Origin: DATLCI01 sp035526435
GTDB taxonomy: Bacteria; Acidobacteriota; Terriglobia; Terriglobales; Acidobacteriaceae
NCBI GenBank assembly: GCA_035526435.1
Contig: DATLCI010000007.1
Span: 1-20,148, forward strand
DNA: 20,148 bases
Direction of reading: 5' to 3'
Under the pieces are notes generated by a model that worked only from the letters and a program-made list of their open reading frames with translations, was not told the DNA's origin and searched no databases. A program made the position numbers and the translations under genes. Shown in pieces: positions 1 to 6,130 of the stretch. Position 1 is the first letter of the stretch, and every line of letters begins with the position of its first letter.

Positions 1-233
1 CGCATCGCCTGACGCATCTTTTCGGCCGCGCCAGACGCCTTCGCATAGGCGGCTTCCGAACCCGTCTCCTGAGCCGCGATGGTGAACTGGATGATCGCCG
101 TGTCCGGGGCGGCCTCAAACTTCCCATCGGCGCCTACAAACACGGCATTCTCCCGCGCCGTTACGGTGGGACGCTCCTGTCCGACAGCGCCCAAAGCGAA
201 AGTCAGGAGTAAAACCAGGCAGAGTTGCTTCAT
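1..233 (-). CDS. SIMPL-domain (YggE-like) secreted protein, C-terminus cut by window edge
   Basis: The ATG at 233 opens a frame that stays open to the window edge, giving about 77 residues. Translation starts with MKQLCLVLLLTFALGAVGQ, a good signal peptide (Lys, then a hydrophobic run, likely cut near AVG-Q). The mature part has V-x-V-G-A-D-G-K-F-E-A-A-P-D-T-A-like order followed by ...IIQFTIAAQETGSEAAYAKA and AEKMRQAM, which matches the start of SIMPL/DUF541 (YggE-like) proteins. These are periplasmic or outer-envelope proteins of unclear biochemical role, linked to oxidative stress in E. coli. An AGGAGG Shine-Dalgarno lies 4 nt before the ATG, so the start is well supported. The remainder of the gene (roughly two thirds, judged by family size) lies outside the window. 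Confidence 0.8.
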   Translation of the reverse strand, partial: MKQLCLVLLLTFALGAVGQERPTVTARENAVFVGADGKFEAAPDTAIIQFTIAAQETGSEAAYAKASGAAEKMRQAM

Positions 234-263
234 GAAGCCTCCTATGAATATCTGTAGCTGATT

Positions 264-269
264 ATTATA
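264..269 (-). promoter_or_regulatory. Candidate -10 box (TATAAT) for the SIMPL gene
   Basis: Reading the minus strand, a perfect TATAAT lies 30 nt upstream of the ATG at 233. This would give a leader of about 24 nt carrying the AGGAGG ribosome site. No convincing -35 hexamer is present at 16-18 nt spacing, so only the -10 is called. Confidence 0.4.
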
Positions 270-395
270 CGAACGCCGCAAATGCAAAAACTTGCACGCA
301 CCACGCAAGATACTTACCCTCGTACAAAAAAATGTGGAACCTTGCCGTAACAATATGCGTCAGATAAGCATCTATTCCTTTCGGGAAGGCTTGCG

Positions 396-623
396 ATGCG
401 AAGGTGGTATCTGCCATTGACGGTTCTGGGTCTCGGCAGCTTGGGAGTGCTGGTAGCTTCCGAGCGTGGCCGGACTATGCTCCGGCAGTTGGGACGTGGG
501 TTGGAAAAAGCTCCGGATCAATTGAGAGACTGGTCGGATGCTTTTGATTGCGAGATCGCCAAGATCCAGACCACGGTAGACAGCCTGAATGAACTTCTGG
601 CCAAGCCTCAGAAGAACGCCTAA
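396..623 (+). CDS. Small single-pass membrane protein, unknown function
   Basis: 75 residues. The N-terminus MRRWYLPLTVLGLGSLGVLV is a short basic stretch followed by one hydrophobic segment (about residues 5-21), fitting an N-terminal anchor or uncleaved signal. The rest is a charged amphipathic helix region (residues 22-75) rich in Arg, Glu, Gln and Leu. This layout recalls YtxH-like or other small stress-associated membrane proteins, but I see no diagnostic motif. The start is preceded by GGGAAGG at a workable distance. Its stop lies 3 nt from the stop of the convergent dehydratase gene, leaving no room for a terminator between them. Codon use resembles neighbouring genes, which supports it being real, but function is unknown. 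Confidence 0.6.
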   Translation: MRRWYLPLTVLGLGSLGVLVASERGRTMLRQLGRGLEKAPDQLRDWSDAFDCEIAKIQTTVDSLNELLAKPQKNA

Positions 624-626
624 CCG

Positions 627-905
627 CTAACCCAATCCATTTATTTTGTTCGCCATTTTGACGTCACGGGTGGTCACGCCGCCAGAATCGTGCGAGATCA
701 GGGCCAGGACGACCTTGTTGTAACGGATGTCAATGTCCGGGTGATGGTCAGAGGCTTCTGCAAGTTCGGCCACCCGGTTCACGAATCCCATCGCTGCCGC
801 GAAATCCGAAAACTCATAGCGTCGCTCGATGGCTTGGCCAGCCACACTCCACCCCGGGAGCTGTTTGAGCTCATCTCTTATTTCGGCTTCGCTGAGGATG
901 GGCAC
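627..905 (-). CDS. phhB: Pterin-4a-carbinolamine dehydratase (4a-hydroxytetrahydrobiopterin dehydratase)
   Basis: 92 residues, the normal length for the PCD/DCoH family (EC 4.2.1.96), which dehydrates 4a-hydroxy-tetrahydropterin so that the pterin cofactor of aromatic amino acid hydroxylases can be recycled; many bacterial members lack a partner hydroxylase. The signature is intact: L-P-G-W at 16-19, then D53-H54-H55-P56-D-I-D-I with Y62-N63-K64, H72 and D81 (TTRD). H54, H55 and H72 match the active-site histidines of the family. The start codon is GTG and no clear Shine-Dalgarno is seen; it begins 8 nt after the stop of the HD-GYP regulator on the same strand, suggesting co-transcription. 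No aromatic amino acid hydroxylase is in the window. The symbol follows common usage and is less certain than the family. Confidence 0.9.
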   Translation of the reverse strand: MPILSEAEIRDELKQLPGWSVAGQAIERRYEFSDFAAAMGFVNRVAELAEASDHHPDIDIRYNKVVLALISHDSGGVTTRDVKMANKINGLG

Positions 906-913
906 GGTGCAGA

Positions 914-2017
914 TTAGACGTTCGCGGTCTTAACGAATTTTTCGGGATAGGTGTACCGATGGATCTGGGTATTGATCTGTTTGCGCAAGTCTTCCCAAAT
1001 GGTTTCCGGCATGGAGAGGAAGGTCTTTACGACATCCGGATCAAACTGGGTACCCGAATATTTTGCGATCTCCTCCAGCGCCGCGCGAGTACTCTGTGCC
1101 GCACGATAAGGACGATCGGAGGTAATGGCGTCCAGCGTGTCGGCTACCGCGAAGATGCGCGCCCCCAGGGGGATCTGTTCACCCTTAAGGCCGCGGGGGT
1201 AGCCGGTTCCGTCGAACTTTTCCTGATGCGAGTAAACAATGTCAGAAGCCTCGGAAAGGAATGGGATCTTGCGTAGCATCTGATAGCCACGGTAGCAGTG
1301 CTCCTGCATGATGGCTTTTTCTTCTGCGTCAAGGGCGCCGGGCTTGCGCAGGATGGCGTCAGGGATGGCCATCTTCCCAATATCATGAAGGAAGGCGCCG
1401 CGGGCGATCACCCGGATGCGTTCCCCGGAAAGTCCCATGGCCCGCGCAACCGCGATAGTAAAAGCCGTTACTCGCTTCGAGTGGCCTTCCGTCTCTGCGT
1501 CCTTTAGATCCAAGGCATCGCCTAAGGCTTCCAGCGTGATGTCATAAGAGCGTTCCAGGTCCGTCATAGCCTGACGTAACTGTTCGGTCCTCGCCGCCAC
1601 CAATGACTCCAGATTCGATTGATAAGCGCGGTTCTCAAGACGCAATTTCCGATGGTCCAAAGCCCGCCGCACCATGGCCAGCAATTGCTCGCGTTCAAAA
1701 GGCTTAAGCAGGTAATCGTAAGCGCCGTTCCGGATAGCGGCGAGCGCAACAGAGATGTCATGGACCGCGGTCACCATGATCACCGGCATGTTGGGGAACG
1801 CGTCACGCACGCGCTCCAGCAGGCCAATCCCATCCATCTCCGCCATCATCAGGTCGGAGAGGATCAATTCAAATTCTGCGCCGGAATTCAGAACGTCGAG
1901 GGCCTTCAGGCCGGACGAAGCTTGCTTCGTCTCGTAGCCCGCATTCGTCAGCATGGAGCAGACGATCTCGCGGATCGCCTCTTCGTCATCAACTACCAGG
2001 ATTCGTTCCGCCGCCAT
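914..2017 (-). CDS. REC-HD-GYP response regulator (putative cyclic-di-GMP phosphodiesterase)
   Basis: 367 residues. The N-terminal receiver domain (about 4-120) has the acidic pair D10-D11, phospho-acceptor D55 (LILSDLMM), T83 and K105 (LKPF). A coiled-coil-like linker (about 125-160) leads to an HD-GYP domain (about 160-335) with H179, H211-D212-I-G-K215, H240, the SHQEKFDGTGYP block at 263-274, D293 and SDRPYR. HD-GYP domains hydrolyse cyclic-di-GMP, so phosphorylation probably controls turnover of this second messenger in the cytoplasm. The usual HHE motif reads HQE here, so one metal-ligand histidine (position 265) appears replaced by Gln. No histidine kinase is adjacent (orphan regulator). 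A TTGAGT-16-TAGAAT promoter lies just upstream. The C-terminal tail past 345 is not part of the domain. Confidence 0.92.
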   Translation of the reverse strand: MAAERILVVDDEEAIREIVCSMLTNAGYETKQASSGLKALDVLNSGAEFELILSDLMMAEMDGIGLLERVRDAFPNMPVIMVTAVHDISVALAAIRNGAYDYLLKPFEREQLLAMVRRALDHRKLRLENRAYQSNLESLVAARTEQLRQAMTDLERSYDITLEALGDALDLKDAETEGHSKRVTAFTIAVARAMGLSGERIRVIARGAFLHDIGKMAIPDAILRKPGALDAEEKAIMQEHCYRGYQMLRKIPFLSEASDIVYSHQEKFDGTGYPRGLKGEQIPLGARIFAVADTLDAITSDRPYRAAQSTRAALEEIAKYSGTQFDPDVVKTFLSMPETIWEDLRKQINTQIHRYTYPEKFVKTANV

Positions 2018-2056
2018 GGCTTAAAAAGGGCCTCGTTTTTTTGGAGAGCGGGCTTC

Positions 2057-2084
2057 ATTCTACACAGAGTTAATGGAAACTCAA
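2057..2084 (-). promoter_or_regulatory. Putative sigma70-type promoter for the REC-HD-GYP gene
   Basis: On the minus strand TTGAGT (2084-2079) is followed after 16 nt by TAGAAT (2062-2057). The hexamers match 4/6 and 5/6 to the consensus. Transcription would start near 2050, leaving a leader of about 33 nt before the ATG at 2017. Confidence 0.5.
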
Positions 2085-2105
2085 TCGGAGATTGCCCTCA
2101 GACTG

Positions 2106-2155
2106 CTTATGGATCTGGAGGAAACTTTTCCTTGTGGATCTGGAGGAAACTCCTC
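2106..2155. repeat. 25-bp tandem direct repeat, two copies
   Basis: Two adjacent units, 2106-2130 and 2131-2155, share 22 of 25 bases, including an identical 17-bp core TGGATCTGGAGGAAACT (2110-2126 and 2135-2151). Each core contains GGAGGAAA, which resembles a ribosome site, but neither is followed by a convincing start codon. It lies just upstream of the minus-strand promoter at 2057-2084, so a role as a duplicated protein-binding site is possible but unproven. Confidence 0.8.
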
Positions 2156-2564
2156 CTTTCGGTCGTGGGGAACATTTCGAGACCAAGGACTGAAACCCTG
2201 GGTGACTCGGTTCGCGGTGAGTTATAAGCGTCCGCCGAGGCGGCCATCCAATCCACTTTCCTCATGTAAAAACTACCGCAAGCACCGGAAATAATGGCTG
2301 TAAGGATGGAAACAGTTGGTATCTAAGTACCTACATTGAGCCGTATTTTAGGGTTAAGGCGAATGACTAAGTTGGATGGGGTTAGAGAGGCCTTAGTGAC
2401 GAGCTGTTTAAACCCCATTAAATCAACAAGAAACAAGCGACTAGAAGAAATCCACTTAGGCTCGCCAAGTTAGGCAACCGTGTTGCAAGTAGGAACAGTG
2501 CCAGCGGGACGAGCAAGGCGATCCCGATACTCGCTGAGTAGATCCGAAGAGGACAACAGAGGCC

Positions 2565-3077
2565 ATGACGACCCACGCACAGCGACTCCCAGCATTTGCA
2601 AGTTTCGAGGAAGTTACCAGCACTGTACCGGTAGAAGTCTTCCAACGCATCTTTGAAGAAAATCGCCATCGGATTTATTCCCTAGCTTTTTGGATGAGCG
2701 ACAACGAGCTCACCGCCGAAGAAGTTTCCACGCGGGTATTCTGCCGCGCATTTTCAGCCGCAACCCAGCCTTCCGCCGAACAGATCGATCTCAGCCTGCT
2801 CAAGGAATTGCGCGACCTCATGCCCATCGGGGTATTGACCCTGCACCTGACCAGCACCAGCACCCAAGCCGTTCGCGGCAACGTGAAGCGTATCCATATG
2901 GAGCGCGCCGTAGTGCAGATCCCTGCCACCGAACGTTTGGCTTTTTTGCTGCACGATGTGGAAGGTTATGACGCCGCCAAGGTCTCAAACCTGATCGGCC
3001 TCACCATTAATGAGGTTAAGGAAGCTGTCCACCAGGCTCGCTTGCTGATGCGCGAGCTGATCGCGGACATGAAATAA
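2565..3077 (+). CDS. ECF-type RNA polymerase sigma factor (sigma-70 family)
   Basis: 170 residues, typical of ECF sigma factors. Region 2 lies at about 22-65 (VFQRIFEENRHRIYSLAFWM ... TAEEVSTRVFCRAFSA), the part that binds core polymerase and the -10 element. Region 4 lies at about 118-166: I-P-A-T-E-R-L-A-F-L-L-H-D-V-E-G-Y is the usual entry to sigma4, followed by a helix-turn-helix (AAKVSNLIGLTINEVKEAVH) and an A-R-x-x-M-R-E end. The linker of about 50 residues is low in recognisable motifs. Region 2 is rather divergent (E-L-T-A-E-E-V-S-T in place of the common D-A-E-D-L-T-Q-E). No anti-sigma or zinc-finger protein sits next to it, so the signal it answers to is not evident. The gene ends at a strong terminator and is probably monocistronic. 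ATG chosen because AGAGG precedes it, although closely spaced. Confidence 0.82.
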   Translation: MTTHAQRLPAFASFEEVTSTVPVEVFQRIFEENRHRIYSLAFWMSDNELTAEEVSTRVFCRAFSAATQPSAEQIDLSLLKELRDLMPIGVLTLHLTSTSTQAVRGNVKRIHMERAVVQIPATERLAFLLHDVEGYDAAKVSNLIGLTINEVKEAVHQARLLMRELIADMK

Positions 3078-3114
3078 GTTTAAGCACGTTCATCTCTCCT
3101 CTCTCCTGAATGCT

Positions 3115-3142
3115 GGCCCCTCTATAAGAGGGGCCTTTTTTT
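3115..3142 (+). terminator. Rho-independent terminator after the sigma factor gene
   Basis: A perfect 8-bp stem GGCCCCTC (3115-3122) and GAGGGGCC (3128-3135) with loop TATAA is followed by seven T residues (3136-3142). It lies 38 nt past the sigma stop. There is no T-run on the minus strand, so it acts in the plus direction only. The stop of the convergent gene begins at the very next base. Confidence 0.95.
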
Positions 3143-3499
3143 CTAGGCGGCTTCTTCCTGTTCTTTCTTCTTGGGCTGCTCGCCCTCTTTCGGGGCATCC
3201 AGAGTGCCTTCGCCGGTGGGTTCGCCAACTTCTCCCGCGGAGTCGCGAGTGGTATTTGCGGGCATTTGGGAGTTGGCATCATTGGGGGCCGAAGGGTTGA
3301 TCTTGCCCTCCCGATTTTCGGGGGTTTGACTCTTCACCTTCGGATCTGACTTGGCGCCGGATTGCGGTTGGGCCTGAGTCTCGCCCCGGGGTGCATCGGC
3401 GGCGGTACCGTCTGCCTGGCTTACGCTGGGGTCGGGAAGTTGGTCGGTGCCGCGGGGCGAACTGCCGTGCTTAGGACTGGAGTTGCTCGGATCGGTCAT
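3143..3499 (-). CDS. Small disordered hydrophilic protein, unknown function
   Basis: 118 residues from the ATG at 3499. That start is chosen over an upstream in-frame ATG at 3541 because AAGGAG sits 5 nt before it. The protein is almost entirely polar: Pro, Gly, Ser, Thr, Gln, Asp and Glu dominate, with no hydrophobic core, signal peptide or cysteine; it ends in a Lys/Glu-rich tail (PKKKEQEEAA). Such sequence is intrinsically disordered. I recognise no family. It starts 80 nt after the glmU stop on the same strand and may be the last gene of the TPR-yvcK-glmU operon or be independently controlled through the hairpin at its ribosome site. A stress or desiccation-related role can be imagined from composition alone but is not supported. 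Confidence 0.6.
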   Translation of the reverse strand: MTDPSNSSPKHGSSPRGTDQLPDPSVSQADGTAADAPRGETQAQPQSGAKSDPKVKSQTPENREGKINPSAPNDANSQMPANTTRDSAGEVGEPTGEGTLDAPKEGEQPKKKEQEEAA

Positions 3500-3506
3500 T
3501 GGTTCT

Positions 3507-3528
3507 CCTTGGGTTTGAGTACCCAAAG
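3507..3528 (-). promoter_or_regulatory. Hairpin overlapping the Shine-Dalgarno of the disordered-protein gene
   Basis: In the minus-strand transcript CTTTGGGT (3528-3521) can pair with ACCCAAGG (3514-3507) across a 6-nt loop: eight pairs, one of them G-U. The right arm includes AAGG of the AAGGAG ribosome site (3510-3505), so folding would partly hide it. Whether it matters in vivo is unknown. Confidence 0.4.
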
Positions 3529-3579
3529 AGTGTGATGGCATTCAAGCCGAGCAGGAGGCCAGGGGAAGTATGTCTGCCG

Positions 3580-5016
3580 CTAGCCCTTGGCGGCGCGGCT
3601 GGTATCACGCCGCTTCTTCGCCCATTCTGGTTTGACCACCTGCTGGGACCGTCCAAGAGCCAGCGAGTCCGCCGGAACGTTTTGCGTTATGCAGGATCCG
3701 GCCCCCACATAGGCTCCCTTGCCCACAGTGAGCGGCGCAACCAAGGTCGAATCGCTGCCGATAAAGGCCCCGTCTTCAATGCGCGTGAGGTGTTTGTGCA
3801 CGCCATCGTAATTACAGGTAATGGTGCCAGCTCCGACATTCACCTTCTCCCCGATCTCCGCATCTCCGAGATAAGAAAGATGGTTGGCCTTGGAGCCCTT
3901 GCCCATCCGCGTCTTCTTGGTCTCCACGAAATTCCCGACATGAGCCTGCTCGCCGATATCCGAGCCCGGCCGCAGATGCGAATACGGTCCGATGATCGCC
4001 CCCGCCGCGACTGTAGCATCGTCGAAGATGCATCCCGGGCGCACCTGAACGCCGTCGGCAATGGTCGAATCCTTGATCACCGAATAGGAGCGGATATGGC
4101 ACTCCTGGCCGATCTTGGTGCTGCCTAAAAGTTGAACGAATGGCTCGATCACGGTGTCCGCGCCGACTTCAACTTCTCCATCGATCACGCACGTCTCCGG
4201 CTGGAAGATGGTAACGCCCGAGGCTAACAGCGCCTGCGCCTTTGCGCGCCGCATGTCCGCATCCAGCATCACAAGTTCAGCCAGGGTATTCGCTCCCAAA
4301 ACTTCGATCGGATCATCGGTCTTCAATGCGACCACTTTCTTGCGCGCCCGCCCAAGCAAACCGGCTACGTCGGTGAGGTAGTACTCTCCGTGGGCGTTTT
4401 TCGTGCTCAGCTTGTCGATGTAGCTGTATAGGTCAGCGGTCCGGAAAGCGTAGATACCTGAGTTGATCTCTCGCACTTTGAGCTGCCTTTTTCCCAAAGC
4501 CTTCTGCTCAACGATAGCGCTGACTGCCGCTCCCCCGGACGTTCTGCGGAGCACCCGGCCGTAACCGGTAGGATCGTTTGGCTCCGCAGTGAGGATGGTC
4601 ATCGAAGCTTTCTGTGCCAAGTGGAAGTCCATGAGCCGCTGTAGCGTTTCCTGGCGGATCAAGGGCACATCGCCGGAAAGTACCAGCACGTGCTCGAAAC
4701 CCTTCAAGGCTTCGCGGGCGCACTGCATCGCATGACCCGTCCCCAGCTGCTCCGTTTGCATCACGAAGTCCACGCCGGTCTGCTGCACTGCGGCGGCCAC
4801 GCTTTGCGCTTCATGACCAATGATGGTGAAGATCTGCTGCGGCGGGACCAACGAGGTTGCGGCCTGGATCACGTGCGCCAACAATGGACGTCCACCCACC
4901 TGGTGCAAGACCTTCGGACGCTTCGATTTCAGTCGCGTACCTTTGCCTGCGGCCATAATGGCGACGGCGAGTTTGGCGCTTGGACTCGCTACAACCTCAA
5001 GTCTCTTCTTACTCAT
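3580..5016 (-). CDS. glmU: Bifunctional GlmU: glucosamine-1-phosphate N-acetyltransferase / UDP-GlcNAc pyrophosphorylase
   Basis: 478 residues, slightly longer than the usual 450-460 because of about 14 extra N-terminal residues. GlmU acetylates GlcN-1-P (EC 2.3.1.157) and transfers UMP from UTP (EC 2.7.7.23), making cytoplasmic UDP-GlcNAc for peptidoglycan and lipid A. The uridyltransferase domain (about 15-245) has A-A-G-K-G-T-R at 22-28 with K35-V-L-H, Q90-L-G-T-G-H, and the metal-binding D116 in LSGDVP. The left-handed beta-helix domain (about 265-465) has repeated hexapeptides and the acetyltransferase motifs: R349-P-G, H359-V-G-N-F-V-E-T-K, N378-H379-L-S-Y-L-G-D with H379 as catalytic base, and GAGTITCNYDG. 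All key residues are present. It begins 36 nt after yvcK; the ribosome site is weak, suggesting coupling or read-through translation in the operon. The next downstream gene starts 80 nt on. Confidence 0.97.
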   Translation of the reverse strand: MSKKRLEVVASPSAKLAVAIMAAGKGTRLKSKRPKVLHQVGGRPLLAHVIQAATSLVPPQQIFTIIGHEAQSVAAAVQQTGVDFVMQTEQLGTGHAMQCAREALKGFEHVLVLSGDVPLIRQETLQRLMDFHLAQKASMTILTAEPNDPTGYGRVLRRTSGGAAVSAIVEQKALGKRQLKVREINSGIYAFRTADLYSYIDKLSTKNAHGEYYLTDVAGLLGRARKKVVALKTDDPIEVLGANTLAELVMLDADMRRAKAQALLASGVTIFQPETCVIDGEVEVGADTVIEPFVQLLGSTKIGQECHIRSYSVIKDSTIADGVQVRPGCIFDDATVAAGAIIGPYSHLRPGSDIGEQAHVGNFVETKKTRMGKGSKANHLSYLGDAEIGEKVNVGAGTITCNYDGVHKHLTRIEDGAFIGSDSTLVAPLTVGKGAYVGAGSCITQNVPADSLALGRSQQVVKPEWAKKRRDTSRAAKG

Positions 5017-5052
5017 GGAAGTTCCATATTACATCTGCGGGCGGCAGAGTCC

Positions 5053-6126
5053 TTAAACCGTGACGGCGCGGGCGGCGAGTCGAGGCGTCAGCGAAGAAAA
5101 CGCGACCTCCATCAAGCGCAGCGCGAGTTTATGGGTGTTATGGCGGACGTAGCCGTCCTCGTCCAGAAAATTGTCCGCCACGCACTCCACGCCCAAGGCC
5201 TCGACTGCTTCCTTATCGCAAGCGACTTGTCCGGCTCCTTCTCCCTGATATTTTTCCAGGAGCTGCGCTGAAACCGTCGCATCGTTTACTAATGCATAGT
5301 CGAACAGTTTCATTCGGGCATGGTGGCGGATCGCGCGGATATGGTCGGACGCGCTTAACCCGAGGCTCTCATTGGCTTGCATCATGAGGTTACAGACGAA
5401 CACCTTTTTAGCTCGGGAGGCCGCGATCGCTTCGGGAATGCCCCGTACCAGGAGATTCGGAATGAGGCTGGTAAACAGCGACCCCGGCCCGATGGTGATG
5501 AGGTCGGCATTCGCGATCGCATCCAGAGTCTGTGGAAGGGGCATCGCATTTGCTGGAACCATGCGCAATTCGACGATGCGCTGTTTGCTGGCCGTGATCT
5601 TGGTCTCACCGCGAACGCGAGAGCCGTCGTCCATCCAGGCATCCAGTTGCACGTTCGAATTCGTGGACGGGTAGATATGTCCGCGCGACGCGAGGATGAG
5701 CGAAGACTCCCTCACCGCTTCAGCAAAATCACCGGTGATGGAGGTAAGCGCGGCTAGGAACAGGTTGCCAAAGTTGTGACCTTCGAGCGGTCCACCTGAT
5801 GCGAAACGATGCTGGAAAAGCCGGGATAGCATGGCTTCATCTTCCGAAAGAGCGACCATACAGTTCCGGATGTCGCCCGGGGGAAGGATATTCAATTCGG
5901 TTCGCAAGCGTCCGCTGGAGCCGCCATCGTCGGTCACCGTGACTATGGCAGCTAGCTCGCTGATTGCAAAAGTTGTTTGGGCGATGCGGGCCACGCCCGG
6001 AAGGATCACGTACTTTTTCAGTCCGCGAAGCAGGGTGGAGAGGCCAGTGCCTCCGCCAATAGCGACCACGCGCACCGGCCGCCGGGCCACTGGCTGAGTA
6101 GCGGAAATAGGGACGTTGGCGCTCAC
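5053..6126 (-). CDS. yvcK: YvcK/GlmR family protein (CofD-like, gluconeogenesis factor)
   Basis: 357 residues from GTG at 6126. Motifs of the YvcK (CofD-like) family are clear: G-G-G-T-G at about 24-28, T-D-D-G-G-S-S-G at 65-72, P-P-G-D-I-R-N-C at 82-89, G-H-N-F-G-N at 116-121 and I-G-P-G-S-L-F-T-S near the middle. In Bacillus and Listeria the protein (also called GlmR) binds UDP-GlcNAc and promotes flow of carbon into cell-wall precursors, being needed on gluconeogenic carbon sources. Here it sits directly before glmU, the maker of UDP-GlcNAc. An in-frame ATG at 6216 would add 30 low-complexity residues (PPPPAAAP) and overlap the TPR gene by 86 nt; the GTG, 4 nt after the TPR stop, is preferred, though neither has a good Shine-Dalgarno. 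The common M-T-Q-P-G-E-T motif reads M-M-Q-A-N-E-S here. Confidence 0.9.
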   Translation of the reverse strand: MSANVPISATQPVARRPVRVVAIGGGTGLSTLLRGLKKYVILPGVARIAQTTFAISELAAIVTVTDDGGSSGRLRTELNILPPGDIRNCMVALSEDEAMLSRLFQHRFASGGPLEGHNFGNLFLAALTSITGDFAEAVRESSLILASRGHIYPSTNSNVQLDAWMDDGSRVRGETKITASKQRIVELRMVPANAMPLPQTLDAIANADLITIGPGSLFTSLIPNLLVRGIPEAIAASRAKKVFVCNLMMQANESLGLSASDHIRAIRHHARMKLFDYALVNDATVSAQLLEKYQGEGAGQVACDKEAVEALGVECVADNFLDEDGYVRHNTHKLALRLMEVAFSSLTPRLAARAVTV

Positions 6127-6130
6127 GGCA

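Larger units (their letters stand above)
2018..2564. other. Gene-poor intergenic region between two divergent genes
   Basis: 547 bp between the HD-GYP regulator (minus) and the sigma factor gene (plus). It holds the minus-strand promoter at 2057-2084, a 25-bp tandem duplication at 2106-2155, and a widely spaced inverted repeat with 8-bp arms ATGGGGTT (2376-2383) and AACCCCAT (2411-2418) around a 27-nt interior. Short frames on both strands do not look coding. The stretch around 2418-2530 read on the minus strand gives a hydrophobic translation without a sensible start, possibly chance or gene decay. No clear promoter for the sigma gene was found; it may use a non-housekeeping sigma factor. 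Confidence 0.6.

Noticed and set aside
1619..2227. 202-residue plus-strand frame over the receiver domain of the HD-GYP gene
   Set aside because: Antisense to a conserved REC domain and running across its promoter; no protein-like motifs.
2221..2241. Small GC palindrome CCGCCGAGGCGG as a possible terminator
   Set aside because: Only four pairs can form around a 4-nt loop and there is no T-run.
2073..2294. 73-residue plus-strand frame covering the tandem repeat
   Set aside because: It overlaps the divergent promoter, has no good ribosome site, and its composition (repeat-encoded and basic) does not look like a conserved protein.
2418..2669. 83-residue minus-strand frame with a hydrophobic C-terminal half
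   Set aside because: Its start lies inside the sigma factor gene and no ribosome site is seen. The hydrophobic part may be chance or decay; kept only as a remark on the gap.
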